Assembly: GCF_023242365.1 (NCBI RefSeq)
Contig: NZ_JALLIX010000005.1
Span: forward strand, 62,001-126,000
Length of the DNA stretch: 64,000 nt
Direction of reading: 5' to 3'
From: Pseudomonas sp. MWU13-2100
Lineage (GTDB): Bacteria > Pseudomonadota > Gammaproteobacteria > Pseudomonadales > Pseudomonadaceae
Made by a program: the position numbers and the translations under genes. Positions 46,772 through 55,434 of the stretch are shown one piece after another. Positions within the stretch are counted from its first letter, which is position 1; each line of letters opens with the position of its first letter. The notes beneath the pieces are model-generated. The model ran no database searches. It was not told where the DNA came from and saw only the letters and a program-made list of their open reading frames with translations.

Positions 46772-47675
46772 ATGAGAAAGGAACAGAGCGATTCTGTTAA
46801 AGGATCGGCTGCACAGGCTCCTCACATAAATTGGACATGCGTCGACACTACTGTATTTGATATTTCCGATAATCCGCTGGGCCCCTATACACTTACTCAA
46901 GGGCTTGCCTACGACCCTGAAGCCAACCGGGTGTTTTTTTTCTGGGTGTATCACCTTGCCTGTGCTCTCTCAAGCAGGTTTTTTAAGGGGGAACGTTGAG
47001 TATGTCGAAGAACTCTCCAAGAAGTTTCTCTTTCCCGCAGATCTCACCAATTATGGAATTAACCATGTGGGGTGCATCGATATCCTTGATGGCGAGATAT
47101 TAGCACCCCTTGAGGATAAACGATATGCAGGGGAAAACTATTTGAATCCGATGCTTGCTACATTCGATCCGGAGACATTCGCTTACACCGGGACACATGC
47201 ATTATTGCCGCGCGATGAGGATCAGGATAATGGGGTGCCTTGGGTTGCGGCTGACGCCGCACACGGCGTTGTTTATACATCAAAGTATAGCCCTGAGAGA
47301 TTGAATATATTTCCCATTGCCACATTGTGGTCCGGCACACCCGTTCGTGAGCAATTGCAACTGTCTCGACGTATTCGCGACGTACAGGCCGGAAAAGTAC
47401 TTGATGGTCATCTTTATGTTATTTCTGAAGAAGAAGTGAAAGTAATCGATTTGACGGATGGCGCGGTGTTTGATGTTCATTTGGGGGGCTATTTGCCAAG
47501 GCCAGAGAATCCAGATTATTTTTATGAGTGGGAGCATGAGGGATTGGCCTTCTTTCACGGAGAAAAAGGTTCTTTTCTTCATTTGACGGCTGTTAGGAGT
47601 TTGGGTGGTCCAGACATCATTTATCCAATTCCGACCGGTGTGGTTGTTTTTGATTTTAAGATAAGTTCTAAGTGA
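46772..47675 (+). pseudogene. Frameshifted gene for a beta-propeller-like protein of unknown function
   Basis: ATG at 46772 with AAGGAG 9 bases upstream opens a frame (MRKEQSDSVKGSAAQAPHINWTCVDTTVFDISDN...TLTQGLAYDPEANRVFF) that stops at 46999. Another frame, entered somewhere between about 46930 and 46990, continues with ADLTNYGINHVGCIDILDGEILAPLEDKRYAGENYLNPMLATFDPETFAYTG...DNGVPWVAADAAHGVVYTSKY to the stop at 47675. The parts read as one protein. Runs of T and G around 46932-46990 are likely slip sites. About 300 residues if repaired. The repetitive Asp/Tyr-rich strands suggest a propeller-type fold, possibly a secreted or toxin-associated protein. The function is not assigned. Confidence 0.7.
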
Positions 47676-47761
47676 TGAAGGTCGTCGCTGCTACGATAGT
47701 TGGGCCGAATTAACGCCCTGTGGGAGCAATCAGTCGACGCTCCCACAGCGGGCCCGTGCGG

Positions 47762-47818
47762 TATCAGGTCCTTATGCGTTGTTCGACGACCCGCAACACA
47801 TCACAACCATCCTGCAGC
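47762..47818. repeat. Direct repeat, copy 2 (3' end of a small gene)
   Basis: Partner of 45739-45797. The two copies bracket the two accessory genes, each next to a hairpin on its left. Confidence 0.75.
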
Positions 47819-47994
47819 AAGAGCGCGGCCACCCCGGAAATTCGCATCAGATCAATGCCATCCGAGTGATGAGTGCTCATGCACGACACGCTGTCCAGCA
47901 GCCACCATTCGCGACCAAGCGAATGTGAGGGTGGCAACTGTACGCGGGTTGGCCGACCGGTCCCTAAGTTCCGGCACACCCGAAGGTGTCCCAC
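47764..47994 (-). CDS. Hypothetical small ORF, possibly decayed
   Basis: Up to 76 residues ending SGVAALLLQDGCDVLRVVEQRIRT. The first part (MGHLRVCRNLGTGRPTRVQL) overlaps a structured leader-like sequence, and the real start may be further in, for example MSTHHSDGIDLMRIS. No family was recognised. Its last 20 codons are duplicated at the left edge of the patch. Confidence 0.35.
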   Translation of the reverse strand: MGHLRVCRNLGTGRPTRVQLPPSHSLGREWWLLDSVSCMSTHHSDGIDLMRISGVAALLLQDGCDVLRVVEQRIRT

Positions 47995-48231
47995 GCACAG
48001 TCGCCATAGAAATATGCAGGCGCAAAAAAAGCGCCTACTTTCAGATGGTGAGCGCTTGTGCGCTTAGGGATCGGACGGCCAAGTCCGGCCGCTGAATTGG
48101 CAGCGACGGTTTAACTATAAGGCTATGAGTCTAGTTATGCAACTGGTAGCACGGTCGCTGTAAAACTCATTTGTGTGTCGCCTTGAACCCGTAGCGCGAG
48201 CAAATGTCATTGCAGATGCATTCAGGGGGCG

Positions 48232-48357
48232 GTGTTAGAGCTATATCGCGATGCACTCTGTCAGTTGCAAGCGGTACCCATCGCCGATTTCAAAGGGCTG
48301 GGCGAGCCTGACCATCCTGTGCGCGAATTTTTCGAACAGTTGGATGAGTTGTTCTAG
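48232..48357 (+). pseudogene. C-terminal fragment of an unknown protein
   Basis: An open frame reads VLELYRDALCQLQAVPIADF then KGLGEPDHPVREFFEQLDELF and stops at TAG 48355-48357. Its composition is protein-like, but no start codon with a ribosome site is found upstream, so it is probably the tail of a deleted gene. Confidence 0.4.
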
Positions 48358-48605
48358 TCCTTGTCAAAGGTGGCTATAAATGAGAGGCCACCCAGCAGCA
48401 AAGCAGGCATAGCGATCGCCGCATCGATCTGATAGGGCGAAAGCAGATGATACCAAGGCATGCGGAATGCCAGGATACATAGAACGAGGCCGAAGCAGGC
48501 CCTGTACCTGTGCCGTAACTTGTAGCGCAGTGACATATAAAGCAGGAACTCGATGAGTCCGAATGTAAAAAGAAATATCAGAAACTCAATGAAATATGCT
48601 GTCAA
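48354..48605 (-). CDS. Small membrane protein of unknown function
   Basis: 83 residues with a TTG start 4 bases after the stop of the gene upstream. Three hydrophobic segments are present (AYFIEFLIFLFTFGLIEFLLYMSL, ACFGLVLCILAFRMPWY, AAIAMPALLLGGLSFIATF). It is probably an inner-membrane partner of the 48610-49206 product, with which it forms a two-gene unit. An internal ATG at 48536 is an alternative start. Confidence 0.6.
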   Translation of the reverse strand: MTAYFIEFLIFLFTFGLIEFLLYMSLRYKLRHRYRACFGLVLCILAFRMPWYHLLSPYQIDAAIAMPALLLGGLSFIATFDKD

Positions 48606-48609
48606 AATA

Positions 48610-49206
48610 TTATTTCCCGGACTTCAGGATCATTGAGGAGGATGATTGCTGCGGACCAATCCCGCCTTCAACGGTAGCGACAAGGCTTAGGATGATATCG
48701 CCAGCGTGATAAGTCGGTAATTTCCCACCTACAAACCTGCTTGCCCCAGCCCCAAGAACAAACCTACCAACGCGCTTCGCCACCTCCCCACCTGGCAAAG
48801 CCGCCGCCATAGCACCAAAGGCTGTTGATGTAAGCATTGAGACGAGAGTACGTTGCTCATTCAGGCGGTCCGCTTGCTCCCTGGTTAAAGGTTGCGAAAA
48901 GGCGATCATCATCAAACAGGGACGCTCTTGAGCCAGCATCTTGTCATATAGCTGGACGATCAAACGGGTCACTTCGTAGTGGGCAGTACGCACTTCGCAA
49001 AAACGTAAGCTGTACAAGTTTGCACGGTCAGAAGGCTGAACGATAAAACGGCCGACATGAAAAACAATGCCCAAACGCCCTTGGTAGCGATATCGCTCAA
49101 TATCCATATAGGTGTCCTTGAAAGTCGAGAATCCCTGCTGCGTTTTTTTCTGCAGCCTTAACGGCCAAACGCTATAAGAACCAGCGACCATTAAAAATAA
49201 GACCAA
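48610..49206 (-). CDS. Hypothetical protein with N-terminal hydrophobic segment
   Basis: Up to 198 residues; TTG at 49206 or ATG at 49191 as start. A short N-terminal hydrophobic stretch (VLFLMVAGSYSVWPL) is followed by a charged region. Then comes a glycine/alanine-rich segment (LTSTAFGAMAAALPGGEVAKRVGRFVLGAGASRFVGGKL, about 124-163) that could insert in or lie on a membrane. No family was recognised. It is paired with the small membrane protein downstream. Confidence 0.6.
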   Translation of the reverse strand: MVLFLMVAGSYSVWPLRLQKKTQQGFSTFKDTYMDIERYRYQGRLGIVFHVGRFIVQPSDRANLYSLRFCEVRTAHYEVTRLIVQLYDKMLAQERPCLMMIAFSQPLTREQADRLNEQRTLVSMLTSTAFGAMAAALPGGEVAKRVGRFVLGAGASRFVGGKLPTYHAGDIILSLVATVEGGIGPQQSSSSMILKSGK

Positions 49207-49294
49207 TCCGATATGCCTGTAGGGCTTTCTCCTTATTGTCGAGTGAACCAGCTATGAGTCTCGCTGCGGCCTTTTTGGCCTCGTGCGCACTCAT
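49172..49294 (-). other. Short open frame, possible gene fragment
   Basis: 40 codons, MSAHEAKKAAARLIAGSLDN and onward to a stop overlapping the start of the 198-residue gene. The frame is open further upstream to about 49385 with protein-like sequence (WTEPPESRQLETSDPLWKKNARR). It could be the 3' end of a decayed gene. Confidence 0.35.
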
Positions 49295-49657
49295 CCGCCT
49301 GGCATTTTTCTTCCACAAAGGGTCACTCGTTTCTAGCTGCCTACTTTCTGGGGGCTCTGTCCATGCTGAGCGTCGGGCTCAAATCAGCTCCGTCCCTACC
49401 AAACGGCTGCCCCCAAATCACCCACTCCCGCACTGCCTTGGGGCCTTCACACCCACACCCTCGTGGCCTTCCGTAGCACCGTGCTGTGCTAGCGCCCGTG
49501 ACATTGTTTTTTCGAAAATCCTATCTAATTGATTTTTATTGAGTTTATAGCCTCGATTGCAGTACGCAGAATCTGCTGGCACAGTTTCTGCTGTCTATTC
49601 CGTTGTTACATACCAAGTTCCGTTATAGCGGAATACACATCATCGGAGTGCAACGTC
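49295..49657. other. Gap upstream of the second ABC transporter
   Basis: About 360 bases. The left 200 contain minus-strand frames that look like decayed coding sequence (AVREWVIWGQPFGRDGADLSP then a stop near 49348). The right 150 should hold the + strand promoter of the ABC operon. No palindrome was noticed. Confidence 0.4.
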
Positions 49658-50500
49658 ATGCAGCGTGGACTTTCCTTGTTTAAAGCCTGTGTTTTTCTTC
49701 TGGCGGCTTCGGCGGCGGTGGCTGCGCAAGCAGCCGACAGCAAGCTCGATAGCGTGCTCAAGCGCGGTCACCTGATTGTAGGCACTGGCAGCACCAACGC
49801 GCCGTGGCACTTCCAGGGCGCAGACGGCAAGTTGCAGGGGTTCGATATCGATATCGGCGGCATGATCGCCAAGGGCCTGTTCAACGACCCGAGCAAGGTC
49901 GAGTACGTGGTGCAGTCTTCCGATGCGCGGATTCCCAACCTGCTGACCGACAAGGTCGATATCAGCTGCCAGTTCATCACCGTGACCGCCAGCCGCGCCC
50001 AGCAGGTCGCCTTCACCTTGCCGTACTACCGCGAAGGGGTCGCGCTGCTGCTGCCGGCCAATAGCAAATACAAGGAAATCGACAGCCTGCGTGCCGCCGG
50101 CGACGGCGTTACCGTGGCCGTGCTGCAGAACGTCTATGCCGAGGAACTGGTGCACCAGGCGCTGCCCAAGGCCAAGGTCGACCAGTACGACAGTGTCGAC
50201 CTGATGTACCAGGCCATGAGCACCGGCCGGGCCGACGCCGCCGCCACTGACCAGTCCTCGGTCAAGTACCTGATGGTGCAGAAGCCCGGCATGTACCGCA
50301 GCCCGGCTTTTGCCTGGAGCCCGCAAACCTATGCCTGCGCGGTCAAGCGCGGCGACCAGGACTGGCTGAACTTCGTCAACACCACGCTGCATGAAGCCAT
50401 GACCGGTGTCGAGTTCCCAACCTACGCGGCGTCCTTCAAAAAATGGTTCGGTGTCGATCTTCCTTCGCCAGAAATCGGTTTCCCTGTCGAATTCAAGTGA
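49658..50500 (+). CDS. Amino-acid-type ABC substrate-binding protein
   Basis: 280 residues from MQRGLSLFKACVFLLAASAAVAAQAAD (signal peptide, cleavage near 26) with GGAG upstream. It is a family 3 solute-binding fold: LDSVLKRGHLIVGTGSTNAPWHFQGADGKLQGFDIDIGGMIAKGLF and YVVQSSDARIPNLLTDKVDISCQFITVTASRAQQVAFTLPYY. It leads a four-gene importer operon that continues into a RidA gene. The ligand is likely an amino acid; the neighbourhood hints at a D-amino acid. Confidence 0.92.
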   Translation: MQRGLSLFKACVFLLAASAAVAAQAADSKLDSVLKRGHLIVGTGSTNAPWHFQGADGKLQGFDIDIGGMIAKGLFNDPSKVEYVVQSSDARIPNLLTDKVDISCQFITVTASRAQQVAFTLPYYREGVALLLPANSKYKEIDSLRAAGDGVTVAVLQNVYAEELVHQALPKAKVDQYDSVDLMYQAMSTGRADAAATDQSSVKYLMVQKPGMYRSPAFAWSPQTYACAVKRGDQDWLNFVNTTLHEAMTGVEFPTYAASFKKWFGVDLPSPEIGFPVEFK

Positions 50501-50553
50501 TCCGTTAAGGGCAGGGCGCCGAATGCGGCGCCCCGTCGAAGGTACTGCGAACC

Positions 50554-51216
50554 ATGAACTATCAGTTGAACTTTGCCGCCGTCTGGCGCGATTTCGACAC
50601 CTTGCTGGCGGGACTGGGCCTGGGCCTGGAACTGGCCCTGGTGTCCATCGCCATCGGTTGTGTGATCGGCCTGATGATGGCGTTTGCCTTGCTCAGCAAG
50701 CATCGCGCACTGCGGGCGCTGGCCTCGGTGTATGTGACGGTGATCCGCAACACGCCGATCCTGGTGTTGATCCTGTTGATCTACTTCGCCATGCCGGGCC
50801 TGGGCATCCGGCTGGACAAGATTCCCTCGTTTATCGTCACGTTGTCGCTGTATGCCGGGGCCTATCTGACTGAGGTGTTCCGCGCCGGCCTGCTGAGCAT
50901 TCCCAAGGGCCAGCGCGAAGCCGGGCTGGCCATCGGCCTCGGCGAATGGCAGGTGCGGGCCTATGTCACCGTCCCGGTGATGTTGCGCAACGTGCTGCCG
51001 GCGCTGTCCAACAACTTCATTTCTCTGTTCAAGGACACCTCCCTGGCAGCGGCCATCGCCGTGCCGGAGCTGACCTATCACGCCCGCAAGATCAACGTGG
51101 AAAGCTACCGGGTGATCGAAACCTGGATGGTGACCACGGCGCTCTATGTGGTCGCCTGTTACCTCATTGCCCTGATGCTGCGTTACCTCGAGCAGCGTCT
51201 GGCGATTCGCCGATAG
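50554..51216 (+). CDS. Amino-acid ABC transporter permease
   Basis: 220 residues. Polar amino-acid permease with TVIRNTPILVLILLIYFAMPGLG and the ATPase-contact loop GQREAGLAIGLGEWQVRAYVTVPVMLRNVLPALSNNFISLFKDTSL. First of the paired permeases, 53 bases after the binding-protein gene and 9 before the second permease. Confidence 0.92.
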   Translation: MNYQLNFAAVWRDFDTLLAGLGLGLELALVSIAIGCVIGLMMAFALLSKHRALRALASVYVTVIRNTPILVLILLIYFAMPGLGIRLDKIPSFIVTLSLYAGAYLTEVFRAGLLSIPKGQREAGLAIGLGEWQVRAYVTVPVMLRNVLPALSNNFISLFKDTSLAAAIAVPELTYHARKINVESYRVIETWMVTTALYVVACYLIALMLRYLEQRLAIRR

Positions 51217-51225
51217 GAGGCACTC

Positions 51226-51888
51226 ATGTACGAATCGCAAAGTTGGTTGCATGAGTTGTGGATCGCCCGGGAAACCCTCTGGGAGGGTTTCCAGACCAGT
51301 GTCGCCGTTTCGGTCCTGGCGATTGTCTGCGGCACCCTGATCGGTATTGTCGCCGGCCTGGTGCTGACCTACGGCAAGTTCTGGATGCGCGCGCCGTTTC
51401 GCCTGTATGTCGACCTGATCCGCGGCACCCCGGTGTTCGTGCTGGTCCTGGCCTGCTTTTATATGGCCCCGGCCCTGGGCTGGCAGATCAGCGCCTTCCA
51501 GGCCGGTGCCCTCGGCCTGACGCTGTTCTGTGGCTCCCACGTGGCGGAGATCGTGCGTGGCTCGATGCAAGCCATCCCGCGTGGCCAGATGGAAGCGAGC
51601 AAGGCCATCGGCCTGACCTTCCACCAGGCCCTCGGTTATGTGCTGTTGCCCCAGGCGCTGCGGCAGATCCTGCCGACCTGGGTCAACTCCTCCACCGAGA
51701 TCGTCAAGGCTTCGACCCTGCTCTCGGTGATCGGTGTCGCCGAGTTGCTGCTCAGCACCCAGCAGGTGATTGCCCGGACTTTCATGACCCTGGAGTTCTA
51801 CCTGTTCGCCGGTTTCTTGTTCTTCATCATCAACTACTCGATCGAGTTGCTCGGTCGGCATATTGAAAAGCGGGTGGCCTTGCCATGA
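51226..51888 (+). CDS. Amino-acid ABC transporter permease
   Basis: 220 residues with [25 protein letters not shown] and the EAA loop [56 protein letters not shown]. The stop overlaps the ATPase ATG (ATGA). It forms the membrane pair with the product of 50554-51216. Confidence 0.92.
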   Translation: MYESQSWLHELWIARETLWEGFQTSVAVSVLAIVCGTLIGIVAGLVLTYGKFWMRAPFRLYVDLIRGTPVFVLVLACFYMAPALGWQISAFQAGALGLTLFCGSHVAEIVRGSMQAIPRGQMEASKAIGLTFHQALGYVLLPQALRQILPTWVNSSTEIVKASTLLSVIGVAELLLSTQQVIARTFMTLEFYLFAGFLFFIINYSIELLGRHIEKRVALP

Positions 51889-52661
51889 TGACTGATTCCC
51901 AAGCGCTGCTCAGCATTCGCGGGCTGCACAAACAATACGGCAAGCTCGAAGTGCTCAAGGGCGTCGACCTGGACATGCAGCGTGGCAACGTGGTCACGCT
52001 GATCGGCTCCAGCGGCTCGGGCAAGACCACGCTGCTGCGCTGCGTGAACCTGCTGGAAGAGTTCCAGGGCGGCCAGATCACCCTGGACGGCGAGTCCATC
52101 GGCTACAGCGAAGTCAACGGCAAGCGCGTCCGCCATCCGGAAAAAGTCATCGCCCAGCATCGGGCCATGACCGGCATGGCGTTCCAGCAGTTCAACCTGT
52201 TTCCGCACCTCACGGCCTTGCAGAACGTGACCCTGGGCCTGCTCAAGGTCAAGAAACTGCCCAAGGACCAGGCCGTGGCGCTGGCGGAGAAATGGCTGGA
52301 ACGGGTCGGCCTGCTGGAGCGGCGTAATCACTTTCCCGGGCAGTTGTCCGGTGGCCAGCAGCAACGGGTCGCGATTGCCCGGGCCATTGCGATGAATCCC
52401 AGCCTGATGCTGTTTGACGAAGTCACTTCGGCCCTCGATCCGGAACTGGTCGGGGAAGTACTGGCGGTGATCAAGGGCCTGGCGGAAGAGGGCATGACCA
52501 TGTTGCTGGTCACCCACGAGATGCGTTTTGCCTTCGAGGTCTCGGACAAGATCGTGTTCATGAACCAGGGGCGTATTGAAGAACAGGGGCCACCCAAAGA
52601 ACTGTTCGAGCGTCCGCAGTCGCCGCGTCTCGCGGAATTTCTGAAAAACACCCGTTTTTGA
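51885..52661 (+). CDS. Amino-acid ABC transporter ATP-binding protein
   Basis: 258 residues. Walker [11 protein letters not shown]-loop [11 protein letters not shown], signature [15 protein letters not shown], Walker [15 protein letters not shown] and H-loop LVTHEMRFA. Standard HisP/GlnQ type. Note Val in place of the usual Pro in DEVTSALDP, which is common in this branch. It energises the importer at 49658-51888. Confidence 0.93.
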   Translation: MMTDSQALLSIRGLHKQYGKLEVLKGVDLDMQRGNVVTLIGSSGSGKTTLLRCVNLLEEFQGGQITLDGESIGYSEVNGKRVRHPEKVIAQHRAMTGMAFQQFNLFPHLTALQNVTLGLLKVKKLPKDQAVALAEKWLERVGLLERRNHFPGQLSGGQQQRVAIARAIAMNPSLMLFDEVTSALDPELVGEVLAVIKGLAEEGMTMLLVTHEMRFAFEVSDKIVFMNQGRIEEQGPPKELFERPQSPRLAEFLKNTRF

Positions 52662-52683
52662 CTTTTCATTCAAGGAGAACAGC

Positions 52684-53070
52684 ATGAGCATTATTCGTTA
52701 TGGCACCGGCAGCACCGCGGGTGGCGGTCAGCCGCGTCCTTTCGCCCGCGCCGTCGAAGCCGATGGTTGGTTGCACGTGTCCGGCCAGGTGCCGGCGCTG
52801 AATGGCGAAATCATTGTCGGCGGCATCGTCGAGCAGACTCACCAGACCATGAAGAACCTGATCGCGATTCTCGAGGAGGCCGGTTATGGTTTGAAGGATG
52901 TGGTGCGCGCGGGTGTCTGGCTGGAGGACCCGCGGGACTTCTGGAGTTTCAACAAGGTGTTTTCCGAGTACTTCACGCCCGAGCACGCTCCGGCGCGGGC
53001 CTGTGTCCAGGCGAACATGATGGTCGACTGCAAGGTCGAGATCGATTGCATCGCGTACAAGAAGAAGTGA
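52684..53070 (+). CDS. RidA-family enamine/imine deaminase
   Basis: 128 residues with AAGGAG upstream. RidA/YjgF fold: GWLHVSGQVPALNGEIIVGGIVEQTHQTMKNLIAILEEAGYGLKDVVRAGVWLEDPRDFWSFNKVFSEYF and RACVQANMMVDCKVEIDCIAY, including the conserved Arg of the R-A-C-V loop. RidA proteins hydrolyse reactive 2-aminoacrylate-type enamines and imines to keto acids. Following an importer and near a D-amino-acid dehydratase-fold enzyme, it may clear the imine product. Confidence 0.92.
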   Translation: MSIIRYGTGSTAGGGQPRPFARAVEADGWLHVSGQVPALNGEIIVGGIVEQTHQTMKNLIAILEEAGYGLKDVVRAGVWLEDPRDFWSFNKVFSEYFTPEHAPARACVQANMMVDCKVEIDCIAYKKK

Positions 53071-53088
53071 TGAAACCCTGATGGCCTA

Positions 53089-53194
53089 TTCGCGGGCAAG
53101 CTCCGCTCCCACAAAGTCAGGGGCGGGCCGCTGTATTGCGTACAACCGAAAATTTGTGGGAGCGGAGCTTGTCGGGACGCCGCACCGCCGCGAA
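53089..53194. repeat. REP-type inverted pair
   Basis: CGCGGGCAAGCTCCGCTCCC facing TGTGGGAGCGGAGCTTGTCG, between the RidA and IclR genes. Confidence 0.8.
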
Positions 53195-53264
53195 AGCGAT
53201 CTAACAGTCGCCGCGGGACTCTGGGTACACTCCCCGGCAATTTTTCCAATGGGATGGCACTGAC

Positions 53265-54029
53265 ATGACCGAAGACACCATCAAGCGCCGGGCAAAAGGG
53301 CTGGATCGGGCGTTCGATATTCTCGATTACCTCAAGGAAGTCGGCCAACCGCTACGTCCCAATGACATTGCCAGCGGTATCGGCAGCCCGAAGTCCACGG
53401 TCTACGAGCTGGTGGCATCCCTGCTGGAGCGGCGCATCCTCGAATCGGTCGGCAAGGAAGGCCATGTCTACCTGGGCCGTCAGCTGTATTTTCTCGGCCA
53501 GGCGCACCTGCGGCATTTCGACCTGAGCCGCGAAGCCGACCACGCCTTGCAGGAAATCGTCAGCCAGACCCGGGAAACCGCGCAGATGTGCCTGCTCAAC
53601 GGGCGCAAGTACACCGTGGCGCTGATGAAGGAAGGTGAGCGGCATTTCCGGATTTCCTCGGATATCGGCGAAAACGCGCCGATTCCCTGGACCGCTTCCG
53701 GCCGCCTGCTGCTGGCACACCTGAGCGACCAGCAAATCATCGACCTGATCGACCACGACGACTTCATCCTGCCGGACGGCCAGCGCCTGCCGCTGGAGGT
53801 GTTTCTCAAGGAAATCCGCCAGGCCGGGATCGACGGGTTCTTTTCCTTCGATAGCGTCGCCGACACCTTTACCCACTGCTTCGCCGCGCCCGTCAAGGAC
53901 GAGCGCGGCATTTGCATCGCCACCCTGTGCATCGTCGCCCCGCGGGCCGATGCCAAGACCAACTACAACGACTATCGCCGGGTCCTGATCGAGAGCGCGA
54001 ACAACCTGGCCCGTCGCATCAACGACTAG
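53265..54029 (+). CDS. IclR-family transcriptional regulator
   Basis: 254 residues. The N-terminal winged helix has LDRAFDILDYLKEVGQPLRPNDIASGIGSPKSTVYELVASLLERRIL (about 13-60). The C-terminal IclR effector domain (about 85-250) has RETAQMCLLNGRKYTVALMKEG, PWTASGRLLLAHLS and CFAAPVKDERGICIATLCIVAP. It is separated from the D-amino-acid enzyme gene by 37 bases and is probably its local regulator, perhaps also of the ABC operon. Confidence 0.93.
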   Translation: MTEDTIKRRAKGLDRAFDILDYLKEVGQPLRPNDIASGIGSPKSTVYELVASLLERRILESVGKEGHVYLGRQLYFLGQAHLRHFDLSREADHALQEIVSQTRETAQMCLLNGRKYTVALMKEGERHFRISSDIGENAPIPWTASGRLLLAHLSDQQIIDLIDHDDFILPDGQRLPLEVFLKEIRQAGIDGFFSFDSVADTFTHCFAAPVKDERGICIATLCIVAPRADAKTNYNDYRRVLIESANNLARRIND

Positions 54030-54066
54030 TGCGGCCGCCACGGGCGCCGCCGATAAGGAGTTTGCA

Positions 54067-55284
54067 ATGTCTACTGCCTTGAACTTCACCGCCGTGGAAA
54101 AAGGCGCCGCCAGCGTCGGTGCGCAACTGGTGAGCGATGTCAGTCTGCCAGCCCTGGTGCTCCACCGCGACGCCCTGGAGCACAATATTCGCTGGATGCA
54201 GGATTTCGTCAGCGCCAGCGGCGCCGAGCTGGCGCCCCATGGCAAGACCAGCATGGTGCCGGCGCTGTTCCGGCGGCAACTGGCCGCCGGGGCCTGGGGG
54301 ATGACCCTGGCGACCGCCGTGCAGACCCGTGCCGCCTACGCGGCAGGCGTCCGGCGAGTGCTGATGGCCAACCAGCTGGTGGGCGCGCCGAACATGGCGC
54401 TGATCGCCGGGTTGCTGGTCGATACGCAGTTTGAGTTTCACTGTATGGTCGATCACCCGGACAACGTCGCGGCCCTGGGGGCTTTCTTCGCCGAGCGCGG
54501 CCTGCGCTTGAACGTGATGATCGAGTACGGCGTGGTCGGCGGTCGTTGTGGTTGCCGCAGCGAGCAGGAAGTGCTGGACCTGGCTCGAGCCATCAAAGCC
54601 CAGCCGGCATTGGCCCTGACCGGTATCGAAGGTTACGAAGGGGTGATTCATGGCGATCAGGCCGAGAGCGGGATTCGCGCCTTCGCCGGCTCCCTGGTGC
54701 GACTGGCGGTGGACCTGCAGAACAGCGATGCGTTCGATATCGGCAAGCCGATCATCACCGCCTCGGGTTCGGCCTGGTACGACCTGATCGCCGAGGAGTT
54801 CGAGGCCCAGGACGCCGACGGACGTTTTCTCAGCGTGCTGCGCCCGGGCAGTTATGTCGCCCACGACCATGGCATCTACAAGGACGCGCAGTGCTGCGTG
54901 CTGCATCGCCGGGGTGACCTGAGCGAAGGCTTGCGTCCGGCACTGGAAGTCTGGGCCCATGTGCAATCGATACCGGAGCCGGGCTTCGCGGTGATCGCCC
55001 TGGGTAAGCGCGATGTGGCCTTCGATGCCGGGTTGCCGGTGCCTTTGCTGCGTTATCAGCCGGGGGTGCTGCCGGCAATGGGCGAGGATGTCAGTGCCTG
55101 CAAGGTGACGGCGGTGATGGACCAGCACGCATTCATGACGGTGGCGCCGGGCTGCGAGTTGAAGGTTGGGGATATTGTGTCGTTTGGCACCTCTCATCCG
55201 TGCCTGACGTTTGACAAGTGGCGGGTCGGTTGCATTGTCGATGAGCGGATGAGTGTGATCGAAACCTTCGAGACTTGCTTCTAA
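54067..55284 (+). CDS. PLP fold-type III D-amino-acid dehydratase/deaminase (D-serine dehydratase / D-threonine aldolase family)
   Basis: 405 residues with a strong AAGGAG site. The alanine-racemase-like barrel begins LPALVLHRDALEHNIRWMQDFV. The PLP lysine is in LAPHGKTSMVPALF (about residue 60). ITASGSAWYDL is a phosphate-binding region. The C-terminal zinc motif FGTSHPCLTFD (His-x-Cys) together with DQHAFM matches the metal site of D-serine dehydratase (DSD1) and D-threonine aldolase. It probably removes ammonia from, or cleaves, a D-3-hydroxy amino acid. The exact substrate is open. Confidence 0.85.
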   Translation: MSTALNFTAVEKGAASVGAQLVSDVSLPALVLHRDALEHNIRWMQDFVSASGAELAPHGKTSMVPALFRRQLAAGAWGMTLATAVQTRAAYAAGVRRVLMANQLVGAPNMALIAGLLVDTQFEFHCMVDHPDNVAALGAFFAERGLRLNVMIEYGVVGGRCGCRSEQEVLDLARAIKAQPALALTGIEGYEGVIHGDQAESGIRAFAGSLVRLAVDLQNSDAFDIGKPIITASGSAWYDLIAEEFEAQDADGRFLSVLRPGSYVAHDHGIYKDAQCCVLHRRGDLSEGLRPALEVWAHVQSIPEPGFAVIALGKRDVAFDAGLPVPLLRYQPGVLPAMGEDVSACKVTAVMDQHAFMTVAPGCELKVGDIVSFGTSHPCLTFDKWRVGCIVDERMSVIETFETCF

Positions 55285-55297
55285 GCGGATATCGTCT

Positions 55298-55402
55298 TCG
55301 CGGGCAAGCTCCGCTCCCACAGTGTCGGTGTCGATCCCGGACAGAGTGATCGACACAGGACCAGTGGGAGCGGAGCTTGTCGGCACGCCGCAGCGCCGCG
55401 AG
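55298..55402. repeat. REP-type inverted pair
   Basis: CGCGGGCAAGCTCCGCTCCC facing GTGGGAGCGGAGCTTGTCGG, between the deaminase and kinase genes. Confidence 0.8.
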
Positions 55403-55434
55403 AAAGCCGTATCGGACACTATGAGACCCGCAGA

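Larger units (their letters stand above)
47676..48353. other. Segment with hairpins, duplicated gene tail and structured leader-like sequence
   Basis: A hairpin at 47715-47753 (CTGTGGGAGC / GCTCCCACAG). The tail repeat is at 47762-47818. On the minus strand, 48095-47950 holds paired elements (GCGC...T-run...GCGCC; CACACCCGAAGGTGT) of a kind repeatedly found ahead of small Pseudomonas genes. The + strand fragment at 48232-48357 is listed separately. Confidence 0.5.
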
